Source: UBA2421 sp002343075 (lineage in GTDB: Bacteria > Planctomycetota > Phycisphaerae > Tepidisphaerales > Tepidisphaeraceae). Taken from it: a stretch of DNA of 64,000 nucleotides. The DNA lies in the NCBI GenBank assembly GCA_937982565.1, contig CALJLN010000045.1:1-64000 (forward strand), given 5' to 3'. Below the pieces are notes generated by a model, which saw only the letters and a list, made by a program, of their open reading frames with translations, was not told the DNA's origin and made no database searches. Shown piece after piece: positions 17,276 to 26,476 of this stretch (position 1 is the stretch's first letter; the number at the start of each line of letters is the position of its first letter). A program made the translations under genes and the position numbers.

Positions 17276-17630
17276 GGCAAGCAACGCGACCCCCGAGGAG
17301 TCGGCTTGGCGCGTCATAAACGGAATGCGCACTGCAGTTTGTCTGCCGGGGAAAGTCGGGTTGGTTGCGCTGATTCGTAATGCCTTTTCGCAATGTTACA
17401 ACACTGTTCATCGGGGTGGGTGTATACTCCGAGCAACATATCAGAGTCGGTCCGACCGGCTGCATGAACGAGCAACAGTTTTTGTTCGAGAGCAATTGCC
17501 TCAGGTGACGCGCGACGTGTCACTTTGGCGGAGTTGAGTCACCCTTGTGGGTGTTCACGTCTTTGGAGTGGTTTAAATCTCATGTCCGGGAGCGTTCTAC
17601 GCGTCCCATAATCCTTTCGGAGGGTCAGTC
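17276..17630 (+). other. 355-bp intergenic region upstream of PEP-CTERM gene
   Basis: No gene is supported here. A TATACT at 17423-17428 could be a -10 box, giving a leader of about 195 nt. A small stem CACCC-TTGT-GGGTG lies near 17550, and GGAGGG sits just before the next ATG. I recognise no known riboswitch. Confidence 0.4.
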
Positions 17631-18695
17631 ATGTCTCGAAATCGTCTCATTCTCGCGTTCGCCGCAACCGCTGGGTTGGCGTCGATCGCAAATGCACAGT
17701 TTGCCAGCATCCGCACCAACGCCGGCGGCGCTGATGCCGATGTTCGCGAGGAGCAGGTCAACGTCGTCGGCGGGATCGCACTCGGCACCAATCTTGGTGC
17801 GTCGACCGAAATCTCCACGCGCGTGGTCAATTCGGTTACCACCGATACACCGGGAACATCCGTCGTCGATGCTTTCCCAAGCGCCGACCGCAGCGGGCTC
17901 ACCATGCTGAAGTTCAATATCAGCAGCCTGCCCAACCACAACACCCCGGGTTTTTGGGATCCGACCTCGAAGGTACAGCTTCGCCTCTATGTGAGGAACG
18001 CGAACAACGTCAACAATCTCTTCGGCGCCAATCCGAGCGATCCGAGTCAGGAAGTGAACATGCGGATGCGTGTTCGCGCGCTCGATCCGTCCAAGGTGTA
18101 TGGCGATGATGATGCCAATGCCTTCAACCGGGTTGATCGTGTTGGCAACAGCTACGTCGCATCGCAGAACAAGTACAATTGGGATGAGTCGGGTGTGACT
18201 TACTACAACGCACCGGGCATCACACCGCATCGCGTGGTTGATAACGCGCAACCGGGCGCGATGTTTGAGACGCTCGGGATTTTTGACGACTTCAACAGCG
18301 ATACGATCGATCTCGGCAGCTTCACCCCCCGAGATTTCCTTGTGCCCCCGGCCAATGCATTGGCGCAGGGCAGTGCCATCGTGTTTGATAACGACACCCT
18401 TCGAGATCTGGTGTTCGATGCACAGGACGCAGGTCGAACGCACATCACATTGATGGTGCATATCGATAATGACGGGAACCGCCATCAGCCGCTGGTCGGA
18501 ATCAATGGTGTGACCCCCAGTGGCATGCTCAACCGCAACTACTTGTTTGTCCCCAAGGAACACATCACCGTTTCAGCGTCGCTTAGCAACGCCAACGGCG
18601 ATTTTTCCCCGGAACTGCGTGTCGTCCCGGAACCGGCCAGCCTTGGCTTGGTTCTCGGCGGGGGCCTGATGCTCCTTCGTCGGAAACGCGCTTAA
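17631..18695 (+). CDS. PEP-CTERM surface protein
   Basis: A 354-residue protein with a signal peptide (cleavage likely after ANA at residue 22) and a C-terminal PEP-CTERM tail: VPEPAS, hydrophobic LGLVLGGGLMLL and basic RRKRA. The body is beta-rich and contains repeated Asn/Asp-rich segments plus WDESGVTYYNAPG, similar to the DNRLRE-type surface domain. It is expected to be exported and processed by an exosortase. The function is unknown; a role in surface or extracellular matrix is the usual guess for this class. It has a strong GGAGGG ribosome site and an intrinsic terminator follows. Confidence 0.85.
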   Translation: MSRNRLILAFAATAGLASIANAQFASIRTNAGGADADVREEQVNVVGGIALGTNLGASTEISTRVVNSVTTDTPGTSVVDAFPSADRSGLTMLKFNISSLPNHNTPGFWDPTSKVQLRLYVRNANNVNNLFGANPSDPSQEVNMRMRVRALDPSKVYGDDDANAFNRVDRVGNSYVASQNKYNWDESGVTYYNAPGITPHRVVDNAQPGAMFETLGIFDDFNSDTIDLGSFTPRDFLVPPANALAQGSAIVFDNDTLRDLVFDAQDAGRTHITLMVHIDNDGNRHQPLVGINGVTPSGMLNRNYLFVPKEHITVSASLSNANGDFSPELRVVPEPASLGLVLGGGLMLLRRKRA

Positions 18696-18728
18696 GCCAT
18701 TGATCGGTCCCTCTCCACGTGAGACGTG

Positions 18729-18762
18729 CGGCGTCCGCAACACCCGTTGCGGACGCCGTTTT
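18729..18762 (+). terminator. intrinsic terminator
   Basis: A perfect 13-bp stem (CGGCGTCCGCAAC at 18729-18741 with its complement at 18746-18758), 4-nt loop ACCC, followed by TTTT at 18759-18762. It lies just after the PEP-CTERM gene. Confidence 0.9.
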
Positions 18763-18816
18763 CTGTTGCGCGAAGGCTCGATGCAAGTAGGGTCGATGTC
18801 AGTGGGGTCGCGGTCG

Positions 18817-21510
18817 CTAGGTGCCTATGGCGCTTTGAAAATCATAAGTCCCTGCGGGCACTCGAATTGTGATCGACTGCGCGCCGTCGCCGATGAGTTC
18901 TATCTCCGGGTGCGCGCCTATCGGCCTGCCACTTTCGGTAACACGCTTCGACTGCGTCGTCGGGACGATGATCGTAGCGGTTGAGTTTGGCGGTATGGTC
19001 GCCTGCAGCCGGAGGCTTTGGCCGTCGATGCGCCATTTGGTGCTGATCAATCCATAGGGCGACCGAAGCGCCCCCCTGGCCCAAGTCAGCCCGCCGCCCA
19101 CGTTTGGCCTCACGATCACGTGCTTATAGCCCGGCCGCGTCGGGTCGAGGTCGATTCCCGCAACGCTCGCATATAGCCATTCGCCCACCGCACCGTATGC
19201 GTAATGGTTGTAGCTGTTCATACCGGCATCGTTGAAGCCCTTTTCCGGCGTCCAGCCGTCCCAGCGTTCCCACATCGTGGTGGCGCCATGGGTGATCGGA
19301 AAGAGCCAGCCGGGGAATGTTCTCTGCATCAGCAGGGCGTATGCGACGTCAGATCGGCCAAAGCGCGTGAGTACTGGATTGAGGTAGGGCGTGCCGACAA
19401 ACCCGGTGCTCAGGTGCATGGCGCGCGCCTCGATGTCCTTCACCAGCGCCGCCAGCGCCGTGGGGCGATGCTGTTTGGGCAGCAGATCGAAATGCAGGGC
19501 CAATACGTGCGCGGTTTGTGTGTTGCAACTCAATGATCCGTCAGGGTTTAGGTATCGTCTTTGCCAGGTTGCGCGGACATCGTTGCTCAGTGCGGCGTAG
19601 GTTGCCGCGTCGGTGTCCTTCCCCAGCACGCCGGCGATCGCGGCCATCAGGTTGGCACAGTGCGCATAAAAAGCCACGCCGATCAGATCCTGAGGTGTGT
19701 ACGCGTCGTTGCTCAGCCAGTCGCCGTAGCCGCGCCATTTCTTGCTCTCGTCGGCGCGCACGTGATCGGGGCAGGTTCGCGCGAGGAATTGCATGAACCT
19801 GCTCATCATTTCCCAGCGGTCGGCGAGGATGCGCGTGTCGCCGTAGCAGAGGTAGACCGTCCAGGGGCAGATTACCGCGGCATCGGCCCATGCGGGCCCA
19901 CCTTCAGAGTAGATGCTGGTGACGCCCGGGACAACGGAGTGAATTCGCCCGTCGCCCGCCAAGGCCTGGGTGTCGGCCATATCCTGCAGCCACTTATCGA
20001 AAAAGCTGGCAACGTGCATGTTGAACGCCGCCGTGCGGATGAAGACCTGCGCATCGCCAGTCCAGCCGAGCCGTTCATCGCGCTGCGGGCAGTCGGTGGG
20101 TATGTCGATGAAATTGCCCCGCTGGCTCCAGATTATGTTGCTTTGAAGCTGATTAATCATCGGATCGGAACATTCAAACTCACCGGTTGCCGGGGTGTCG
20201 GAATGGATGACAATCCCTGTCAGGTCGTCAACGCCGGGCGCGCCGCCGGGGTAATCGCGCACTTCGACATACCGAAAACCGTGAAATGTGAATCGAGGCT
20301 CAAAGAATTCTTGGTCGCCCCCGCGCGTGGTGTAGTGGTCGGTTGCCCGCGCGCTGCGCAGCGCGGTGGTGTATGGTTTGCCGTCTTTGTCGAGCATTTC
20401 GGTGTAACGGAGGTCGATCGTCTGCCCCGGTTTTGCACTGCGAATACGCAGCCTGACATGGCCGACAATGTTCTGTCCCAGATCGAAGAGGTTGCGCCGC
20501 TTGTTGGCCGAACGCGTGGGTGCGGCGATGGGCTTGATTTCGCGCAACTTTCGCACCGGCGGGGCTTTACGGGCTACTAACTCAATACTTGGCCCTTCGA
20601 TTTCGATCGCCGCGCGCCAGTCGTCCAAGCTGGGCGCCGTCGAGAACGCCGACGTGCTCCACCCGGGGATTTCGAGGCGAGCGTCGTAGTCTTCGCCCAT
20701 GAGCATGTCGCTGCTGCGAATGGGACCCTCACCGGCGCGCCACGAGCGATCGCTGGCGATTGTGAGGACCCTTCCGCTGTTGAGAGTGATTTCAAGTTGC
20801 GCGAGCAACTTGGGTCGATCGCCGTAGGTTTGGCGGGGGTCGGAATGAAGATGGCCGCAGTACCATCCATCGCCGAGAATCGCCCCGAGTGCGTTTTCCC
20901 CCGTTTGCACGAGGTGGGTCACGTCGTAAACATCGTAAGGCACACGCTTTAGGTATTCTGTCCGCCCGGGTGCAAACACGGCGTCGCCGACGCGCTGGCC
21001 GTTTAACTCGCACTCATAAATGCCGAGGGCCGTCACGTAGAAACGGGCACTCTTGATCGGTTGGTCGATCGAAAACTGCTTTCGGAGATAAGCCGCGGGG
21101 GGGCTTGTGTACGGTCCGCCGACGGTGGGGGATTGAATCCATTTCGCCGTCCAGTCTCCCGCGTGTAGCAAGCCCAGTTCAAAGGTGGCCGGTTGGCTCC
21201 ACTCCGAGGCGACGCCATGCTGATCCCATGTTTGCACGGCCCACACCACGCGCTTCCGGGACCCCAGCGTGCCGCCGCACTCGACGAGAACCGATTGCGC
21301 CGACTCGACCCGCCCGCTATCCCAGACATCGAACATCTGCTTGGCGAGGTTTTCGTCGCTCGACGCGCAGCCGACTCGATACGCCGACTGGTGCGCGCCC
21401 CGTCGCGCGTCATTCACCACCCACGACAACCGCGGGGGGGTTGCGTCGATACCTATTGGATTGTGCTTGTACTCGCAACGTAACTCTGTGGGCGCACCGG
21501 GGGCGTTCAT
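18817..21510 (-). CDS. alpha-L-rhamnosidase (GH78)
   Basis: An 897-residue GH78 enzyme with the usual order: an N-terminal Fn3-like domain (LRCEYKHNPIGIDATPPRLSW at the start), a concanavalin-like domain with WTAKWIQSP (about 113) and AYLRKQF, then the (alpha/alpha)6 catalytic barrel with DIPTDCPQRDERLGWTGDAQ near residues 465-490, whose acidic residues are catalytic, and a C-terminal beta domain. It releases L-rhamnose from plant or algal glycans or glycosides. No signal peptide is seen, so it probably acts inside the cell on imported oligosaccharides. An AGGAG ribosome site lies 10 bases upstream of the ATG. Confidence 0.93.
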   Translation of the reverse strand: MNAPGAPTELRCEYKHNPIGIDATPPRLSWVVNDARRGAHQSAYRVGCASSDENLAKQMFDVWDSGRVESAQSVLVECGGTLGSRKRVVWAVQTWDQHGVASEWSQPATFELGLLHAGDWTAKWIQSPTVGGPYTSPPAAYLRKQFSIDQPIKSARFYVTALGIYECELNGQRVGDAVFAPGRTEYLKRVPYDVYDVTHLVQTGENALGAILGDGWYCGHLHSDPRQTYGDRPKLLAQLEITLNSGRVLTIASDRSWRAGEGPIRSSDMLMGEDYDARLEIPGWSTSAFSTAPSLDDWRAAIEIEGPSIELVARKAPPVRKLREIKPIAAPTRSANKRRNLFDLGQNIVGHVRLRIRSAKPGQTIDLRYTEMLDKDGKPYTTALRSARATDHYTTRGGDQEFFEPRFTFHGFRYVEVRDYPGGAPGVDDLTGIVIHSDTPATGEFECSDPMINQLQSNIIWSQRGNFIDIPTDCPQRDERLGWTGDAQVFIRTAAFNMHVASFFDKWLQDMADTQALAGDGRIHSVVPGVTSIYSEGGPAWADAAVICPWTVYLCYGDTRILADRWEMMSRFMQFLARTCPDHVRADESKKWRGYGDWLSNDAYTPQDLIGVAFYAHCANLMAAIAGVLGKDTDAATYAALSNDVRATWQRRYLNPDGSLSCNTQTAHVLALHFDLLPKQHRPTALAALVKDIEARAMHLSTGFVGTPYLNPVLTRFGRSDVAYALLMQRTFPGWLFPITHGATTMWERWDGWTPEKGFNDAGMNSYNHYAYGAVGEWLYASVAGIDLDPTRPGYKHVIVRPNVGGGLTWARGALRSPYGLISTKWRIDGQSLRLQATIPPNSTATIIVPTTQSKRVTESGRPIGAHPEIELIGDGAQSITIRVPAGTYDFQSAIGT

Positions 21511-21695
21511 CGTGTTTCGTACTCCTGTGAGGTAGTTTCCGACCTGACCTACTCATTCGGCAAGGGGTGCATCCACAGTAATCAGAGATTATGCCGAGAT
21601 TGCAACGATTGACTCAGGGGCATCCCAGCACCGGGTCACGATTTGCCGCGGCGCGCTCGGGTGGGGTCGAGATTCTTGTTTCCGGGCGCATTTCA

Positions 21696-21701
21696 TATAC
21701 T
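21696..21701 (+). promoter_or_regulatory. -10 box 7 nt before GTG (leaderless)
   Basis: TATACT, seven bases before the GTG at 21709. It supports GTG as the start of the membrane glycosyltransferase gene. The -35 position reads TTCTTG, a poor match. Confidence 0.5.
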
Positions 21702-21708
21702 CGGCGCT

Positions 21709-23478
21709 GTGCGGGCGCGTTGGATTCTCCTCACCATCTTTCTCATCGGCGTTGCATTGCGTGCAACTGTGTGGGCCGAACTGAGGGGCGATGCAGAGTT
21801 TCATCAGCTTGTCGGCGATTCGGCTCGATATGTAGAGTGGTCGGATGATATTGCCCGCGGCGATTATCTCAGCCGGCGCGAAGGCGTGTTTTATCAGGCA
21901 CCGCTCTACCCTTACTTTCTCGCTGCCCATCGGTGGGTGTTTGGCGAATGGGCTTTGTCGGCTGTGCGCGTGACGCAAATCCTCCTCGGCGGCGCGGGTG
22001 CAGTCATGCTTGCGGCGGGAGCGTTGCTGTGGGTGGGCGCGCGCGGTGCCTGGACCGCAGGGCTTCTGCTTGCCGGGTTGCCGTCGGCGGTGTTCTTTGA
22101 TCTGCAAATCGACAAAGCCTCGCTGGACGGCTTTCTGACTTGCGCCATTCTGCTCGCGATTGTGCAATTTCAGCAAGCGCCCGCTTCGCGGTGGTTGTTT
22201 CTGGTGGGCCTGCTCATTGGGGCGCTCACGCTCAGCCGGGAAAATGCGGTCGCCCTGCTCGCAGTGGTGCTGGCGATGGCTTGGCTCGGCGGGCGCTCGA
22301 AGAAGGTGGGGCCGGGTAATCTTCGCCAGTGGGGATTTCCACTCGCGGCTTTGCTCGGGTTTGCTCTGGTGGTATTGCCGGTTTCGCTGCGGAACAAGCT
22401 CATCGGGGGTGAGTTTCACCTGGTCACGTGTCAGTTTGGCCCCAACTTCTTTATAGGCAATGGTGCCGCCGCCGACGGGGTGTATCGGCCGCTGCGCGCC
22501 GGCCGGGGTGATCCGCAATTTGAGAGGAGCGACGCCATCGAACTGGCCGAGGCCGCCGAGCAGCGCAAGCTCACTCCCCGGGAGGTGTCGGCGTATTGGA
22601 CCCGGCGGGCGCTGGGCGACATCGCTGAAACACCGGCGCGCTGGGCTGGTTTGACCGCTCGAAAAGCGCTTCTGGTTTTTCACGAAACCGAGATTGCCGA
22701 CAACAACGACATCTACACGCAATCGGCGGGGTCTTGGGCATTGTGGTGCCTGCGATCTGTTCACGGCCAGACGATCGTGCTGCTCGCTGGCGTGTTGGGG
22801 GCGTTCGCGGGTTGGACCCGCCGCCAAAGCGTGTGGCCGGTATTCGCGTGCATCACAGTGATGACGGCGGCGGTGGCGGGGTTTTACCTGTTTGCCCGGT
22901 ATCGATTTTGCATCGCGCCGATGATGCTCCTGGCTTGCTCTCTGGTTTGGGTTCGCGATCGAGGGCCGCTCGAAATCTTGTCCGTCCGCGGACTGGCGTG
23001 CACGGCAAGCTGTATCCTCTTGTTTGCAGTCGCCAATGCAGCTTGGGTCCTTCCCGAGCGACAGCGCGGCGTCGCAGAATACAACTATGCCCTGGCATGC
23101 GAACGACGCGCGCTGCCGGCGGCGGCGATGCGGGCGTATCGGGACGCGATTGCTCGCAATCCGCGGTTAACCGAGGCAAGGAACAATCTTGGGCTGCTCT
23201 ACGCAAGTGAGAGCAACTACTCGGCCGCCGTCACAGAGTTTACCGCGGTGATCGAGGCGCGCCCGAATGATGCCGTGGCGCGCAACAACCTCGGCATGGC
23301 GCTCGGAGGGCAGGGCAAGCTCCAAGCGGCTGCCGTCGAGTTTGAGCGGGCAGTGCTGCTGGACCCAAACTACACAGTCGCTCGGGAAAATCTCCGCAAA
23401 GCGCGCGATAGGGCTGCCGCGCCAATTCTCCCAACACTCCTCAACGAGCGCAAGCGGGGCGCGAATGATGTAGATTGA
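21709..23478 (+). CDS. polytopic GT39/PMT-like membrane protein with C-terminal TPRs
   Basis: A 589-residue protein. It opens with a membrane segment ending in an acidic-loop motif (LRGDAEFHQL and later SARYVEWS) like the first loop of GT-C glycosyltransferases (ArnT/PMT type), followed by about nine to ten further hydrophobic segments to residue 430. The last 130 residues hold about three tetratricopeptide repeats (ALACERRALPAAAMRAYRDA, ARNNLGLLYASESNYSAA, ARNNLGMALGGQGKLQAA). It probably moves a sugar from a lipid carrier onto a protein or glycan at the periplasmic face; the TPRs could bind the acceptor. No ATG is available, so GTG at 21709 is chosen because a -10 box precedes it by seven bases. 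Confidence 0.72.
   Translation: MRARWILLTIFLIGVALRATVWAELRGDAEFHQLVGDSARYVEWSDDIARGDYLSRREGVFYQAPLYPYFLAAHRWVFGEWALSAVRVTQILLGGAGAVMLAAGALLWVGARGAWTAGLLLAGLPSAVFFDLQIDKASLDGFLTCAILLAIVQFQQAPASRWLFLVGLLIGALTLSRENAVALLAVVLAMAWLGGRSKKVGPGNLRQWGFPLAALLGFALVVLPVSLRNKLIGGEFHLVTCQFGPNFFIGNGAAADGVYRPLRAGRGDPQFERSDAIELAEAAEQRKLTPREVSAYWTRRALGDIAETPARWAGLTARKALLVFHETEIADNNDIYTQSAGSWALWCLRSVHGQTIVLLAGVLGAFAGWTRRQSVWPVFACITVMTAAVAGFYLFARYRFCIAPMMLLACSLVWVRDRGPLEILSVRGLACTASCILLFAVANAAWVLPERQRGVAEYNYALACERRALPAAAMRAYRDAIARNPRLTEARNNLGLLYASESNYSAAVTEFTAVIEARPNDAVARNNLGMALGGQGKLQAAAVEFERAVLLDPNYTVARENLRKARDRAAAPILPTLLNERKRGANDVD
23471..23476 (+). promoter_or_regulatory. -10 box 6 nt before GTG (leaderless)
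   Basis: TAGATT, six bases before the GTG at 23483. The box overlaps the last codons of the upstream glycosyltransferase gene. Confidence 0.45.
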
Positions 23479-23482
23479 AAGT

Positions 23483-24208
23483 GTGATTGGACACTCAAAC
23501 AATTCACGGGCCTTCCTCACCGCACGATGGAGCAACCTCGGGCTGATCACCTACGCTGTCGAAGCAGCAGTGCTCAAGCCAGAGCTGCCGCGTGGGTGTG
23601 AACTGGATATGCGCGATGGTTTGGCATTCGTCTCGTTAGTTGTGTTTGATTTTCTCGATACGCGCGTGAAGGGGTGTCGCGTGCCGAGGCATGTGAACTT
23701 CCCCGAGATAAACCTCCGGTACTACGTCCGGTGTAAGGGGTTGCGAGGAGTGAGCTTTATTCGCGAATTCGTTCCGCGCCGCATGATTGCCTGGGTCGCG
23801 CGGCGAATCTACAACGAGCCTTACATCGCCACGCCCATGCAAAGCAGAATCGGATGCGACGGCGATCATTGTGAAACGGCCCACCGATTCTGGTTCGCCG
23901 GAACGTGGCACGAGGTGCGCGTACGCGGATTGCGCCCGCCGGTGGTTCCATCTGCCGGATCGATTGATCACTTCTTTAAGGAACACAACTGGGGATTTGG
24001 CAAGTCGCGCGACGGTGCCCTGCGGCAGTATCGGGTGGAGCATCCGGCGTGGGCGGTTTACCCGGATGCCGCGGCTGAGGTGCGTGTGGATTTTGCTGCG
24101 GTCTACGGTGAAAAGTGGGCTTTCCTGAGCGCCGCCGTGCCCCATGCGGTGACTTTCGCCGTGGGTTCTGAGGTAACGGTTTATCCTTGGACCGACCAGA
24201 AGGCATAG
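23483..24208 (+). CDS. DUF2071 (YqjF-like) family protein
   Basis: A 241-residue protein resembling the YqjF/DUF2071 family: RWSNLGLITYAV, LPRGCELD, the INLRYYVRCKGLRGVSFIREFVPR block, and the DHFFKEHNWGFGKSRDG block late in the chain. The family is soluble, of acetoacetate-decarboxylase-like fold, and has no assigned biochemical role. It starts at GTG, four bases after the upstream stop, with a TAGATT box six bases before the start. Confidence 0.75.
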   Translation: MIGHSNNSRAFLTARWSNLGLITYAVEAAVLKPELPRGCELDMRDGLAFVSLVVFDFLDTRVKGCRVPRHVNFPEINLRYYVRCKGLRGVSFIREFVPRRMIAWVARRIYNEPYIATPMQSRIGCDGDHCETAHRFWFAGTWHEVRVRGLRPPVVPSAGSIDHFFKEHNWGFGKSRDGALRQYRVEHPAWAVYPDAAAEVRVDFAAVYGEKWAFLSAAVPHAVTFAVGSEVTVYPWTDQKA

Positions 24209-24213
24209 AATCG

Positions 24214-24669
24214 ATGCAGGAGGCAATGAAGCGAATTGCTATGAAGTGCGACCACGCCATTGTTATCTTCGACGGCGAGTGCGCGTTTTGCGATCGCAGT
24301 GTGAGATGGCTGATCGATCATGACCGCGCTCACAGACTACGCTTTGCTGCGCGACAGTCGGCAGTGGGTCAGCGGCTGCTCGGGGAGCACCGCCTGCCGC
24401 CGGGCGGTGTGGAGAGTATGATCCTGATTCAGGGAAACCGCGTCAGCACCCACTCAACCGCGGTGCTGCGGGTTGCCAGGCTCCTGCCGCTGCCCTGGAA
24501 GCTCGCTGCGGTCGCGCTCATCATCCCGCGGCCTATCCGCGACTTCTTCTACCGTGCTGTCGCGAAACGTCGCTACAGGCTTGCGGGCCGACTCGACCGC
24601 TGTTCCATCCCCACCGCGGCACAGCGGGCGCGTCTGCTTGACGATTATGAGCAGCCTGCCGCAGAGTGA
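24214..24669 (+). CDS. DCC-family thiol-disulfide oxidoreductase-like protein (DUF393)
   Basis: About 151 residues. VIFDGECAFCDRSVRWLI holds the DxxCxxC motif that names the DCC family, with a thioredoxin-like arrangement following, FAARQSAVGQRLL and STHSTAVLRVARLL, and a basic C-terminal part ending in RLDRC. Predicted to be a redox-active small protein in the cytoplasm. Starts at 24214, 24226 and 24241 are all possible; AGGAGG at 24218-24223 fits none of them well. It lies six bases after the DUF2071 gene, so the two are likely cotranscribed. Confidence 0.75.
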   Translation: MQEAMKRIAMKCDHAIVIFDGECAFCDRSVRWLIDHDRAHRLRFAARQSAVGQRLLGEHRLPPGGVESMILIQGNRVSTHSTAVLRVARLLPLPWKLAAVALIIPRPIRDFFYRAVAKRRYRLAGRLDRCSIPTAAQRARLLDDYEQPAAE

Positions 24670-24711
24670 ATCGTTGGCGGTGGTGTGTGGGCGATCGGTG
24701 TCGTGATTTGA

Positions 24712-24717
24712 TATGAT
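24712..24717 (+). promoter_or_regulatory. -10 box 6 nt before start (leaderless)
   Basis: TATGAT, six bases before the ATG of lpxI at 24724. No -35 box is clear. Confidence 0.5.
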
Positions 24718-24723
24718 TGGCAA

Positions 24724-25548
24724 ATGCAATCGCTCGGGCTGATCGCAGGTGAGGGCGTTTTCCCGTTTCTGGTTGCGCGCGGTGCGCGCGCCGCAGGGCG
24801 AAAGATCGCCTGCATCGGCCTGGCGGGTAGCGTTGATCCTGCCATCGCGTCAGAAGTGGATAGCTATCGCGCGGTGAGTGTTGTGCGGCTGAATGCGTGG
24901 ATCAGGACGCTCCGCCGTCAAAATGTGAGCGAGGCGATTATGGTTGGGCGCGTCGTAAAGACGCGCATGTACTCGCGGTGGGCGTGGCTGCATAATATTC
25001 CTGACGTCCGCACCGCGCGGCTGTGGTTCACGCGGCTGCGGCACGACAAGCGGCCATTTGCGATTCTCAATGCACTCGCCGACACGCTGGAACAGGAAGG
25101 CATTCGCTTGATTGATTCGACGACGTACACCGCCGACCAACTCGTGACTCGCGGGGTGCTGACGCGCGCCCACCCGACGGAGGCCCAGCGCCTCGATGCA
25201 CAGCACGGCTGGGAACTGTGCAGGCAAATCAGTGTTCTGGATATCGGGCAGTCGATTGCGATCAAAGATAAAGATGTTATTGCCGTTGAGGCCCTGGAGG
25301 GGACCAACGCCATGATCGAACGGGCCGGCGCGCTGTGCAAAGCGGGAGGTTGGACGCTGATCAAGGTGGCCAACAGCCATCAGGATATGCGGATGGATGT
25401 GCCGACGATCGGGGTGAAAACCATCGAAAAGCTGATCGCGGCAGGCGCAAAATGTGTGGTGTTGGAGGCGGCAAAAACGACATTCCTCGAAAGGGAAAAG
25501 GTTCTCGCCGCCGCTGAGCGCGCCGGGATTGCGATTGTTGGGATGTGA
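24724..25548 (+). CDS. lpxI: UDP-2,3-diacylglucosamine pyrophosphatase LpxI
   Basis: A 274-residue protein of the LpxI (DUF1009) family, which splits UDP-2,3-diacylglucosamine to lipid X and UMP, a lipid A step that LpxH performs in other bacteria. The N-terminus LGLIAGEGVFPFLVARGARAAG and the C-terminal blocks VLDIGQSIAIKDKDVIAVEALEGTNAMI and IGVKTIEKLIAAGAKCVVLEA are characteristic. It implies lipid A synthesis and agrees with kdsA at 45823. The ATG has a -10 box six bases upstream. Confidence 0.9.
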   Translation: MQSLGLIAGEGVFPFLVARGARAAGRKIACIGLAGSVDPAIASEVDSYRAVSVVRLNAWIRTLRRQNVSEAIMVGRVVKTRMYSRWAWLHNIPDVRTARLWFTRLRHDKRPFAILNALADTLEQEGIRLIDSTTYTADQLVTRGVLTRAHPTEAQRLDAQHGWELCRQISVLDIGQSIAIKDKDVIAVEALEGTNAMIERAGALCKAGGWTLIKVANSHQDMRMDVPTIGVKTIEKLIAAGAKCVVLEAAKTTFLEREKVLAAAERAGIAIVGM

Positions 25549-25627
25549 GTTGAAATGGCATTTGCGGTTTGCCCGCATTTTTCCGGGGTCATCAGAAGGA
25601 ACGGGTGAGATGCCCGGGCAAGGTCAA

Positions 25628-25864
25628 ATGAAGGTTAACGTCAAACTCTTCGCCGCCATGCGCGACGCGACAGGAGCCGATCGTGTGACGGTGGAGGCCG
25701 GGACCGTGGGCGAACTTGCGGAGAAGCTGGGAGGCCGTTGGCCTGCTGCGAAACCGCTCATCGACCGCTCGCGCTTCGCTGTGAATCAGGCGTTTGCATC
25801 GCATGAGACCGTGCTGAGGGAAGAAGACGAGGTGGCTGTCATTCCGCCGGTGAGCGGGGGATGA
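25628..25864 (+). CDS. moaD: molybdopterin synthase small subunit MoaD
   Basis: A 78-residue ubiquitin-fold protein with the start MKVNVKLFAAMRDATG and the C-terminal VSGG, whose terminal glycine carries the thiocarboxylate used to make molybdopterin. A slightly earlier ATG (25610) adds six residues; the later one is chosen because AAGG precedes it and family members start at this strand. The moaE gene follows after 25 bp. Confidence 0.88.
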   Translation: MKVNVKLFAAMRDATGADRVTVEAGTVGELAEKLGGRWPAAKPLIDRSRFAVNQAFASHETVLREEDEVAVIPPVSGG

Positions 25865-25889
25865 GAAGACGATGAAGTCGGAACAATGA

Positions 25890-26321
25890 ATGATGAACGA
25901 CAGAATTGAAGTTTCGAGCGAGCCGCTGCCGGAGCATGTCGATGTTTCAGCTACCACGGCGGGAGGGGTTGCGGTGTTTCTCGGCTGCACGCGCGGCGAA
26001 ACGCACCCTGACGGTCGGCAGCTTGTGGCACTGGATTACGAGGCTTACGAAGAAATGGCGCTAAAGCAGATGCACGACCTCGCCGCGGCCGCGCGAAGTA
26101 AGTGGCCGATTGAACGACTCGCCATTCTGCATCGCGTGGGTCGGGTCGGCCTCGGTGATCCGAGTGTGCTGATTGCAGTCAGCACGCCCCACCGCAGCGA
26201 GGCGTTTGAAGCCTGCCGATGGCTGATTGATACATTAAAGAAAGATGTCGCGATCTGGAAAAAGGAAGTGTGGGATGACGGCGGAACTTCGTGGGTTGAT
26301 CCGGGTGAGCCAGGATCTTAA
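25890..26321 (+). CDS. moaE: molybdopterin synthase catalytic subunit MoaE
   Basis: A 143-residue MoaE. Diagnostic blocks are GGVAVFLGCTRGE, LDYEAYEEMALKQM, HRVGRVGLGDPSVLIAVSTPHRSEAFEACRW and the catalytic lysine region LKKDVAIWKKEVW. With MoaD it converts cyclic pyranopterin monophosphate to molybdopterin. MoaC is about 18 kb away at 44322. Two adjacent ATGs (25890 and 25893) are possible starts. The sequence just after the stop runs into an intergenic repeat. Confidence 0.92.
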   Translation: MMNDRIEVSSEPLPEHVDVSATTAGGVAVFLGCTRGETHPDGRQLVALDYEAYEEMALKQMHDLAAAARSKWPIERLAILHRVGRVGLGDPSVLIAVSTPHRSEAFEACRWLIDTLKKDVAIWKKEVWDDGGTSWVDPGEPGS

Positions 26322-26326
26322 CGACG

Positions 26327-26452
26327 AAATCAGGAATCCGAATCAATGACGATATCCGAATGACGAATGCCGAAGCGCAGTGCACACGACGACTAGTTGT
26401 GCGAGCTTGATTCGGAGTTCTGGTCTTGTCGTTCGGATTTTGATAATCGTGC
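26327..26452. repeat. GAATCAATGACGA..CCGAATGACGAATG repeat, copy 1
   Basis: The first 49 bp (26327-26375) are nearly the same as 29850-29898: a CAGRAATCYGAATCAATGACGA block, then CCGAATGACGAATG. The second half holds partly complementary GATTCGG and TCGTTCGGATT runs, giving an imperfect inverted structure. It is an interspersed intergenic repeat of unknown role, between moaE and the next gene. Confidence 0.65.
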
Positions 26453-26476
26453 GCGTGTGCCTACCATCTGCCGGCG

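Noticed and set aside
17423..17428. TATACT as a confident promoter of the PEP-CTERM gene
   Set aside because: No -35 box is at suitable spacing, and the resulting leader would be about 195 nt; kept only as a remark in the intergenic entry.
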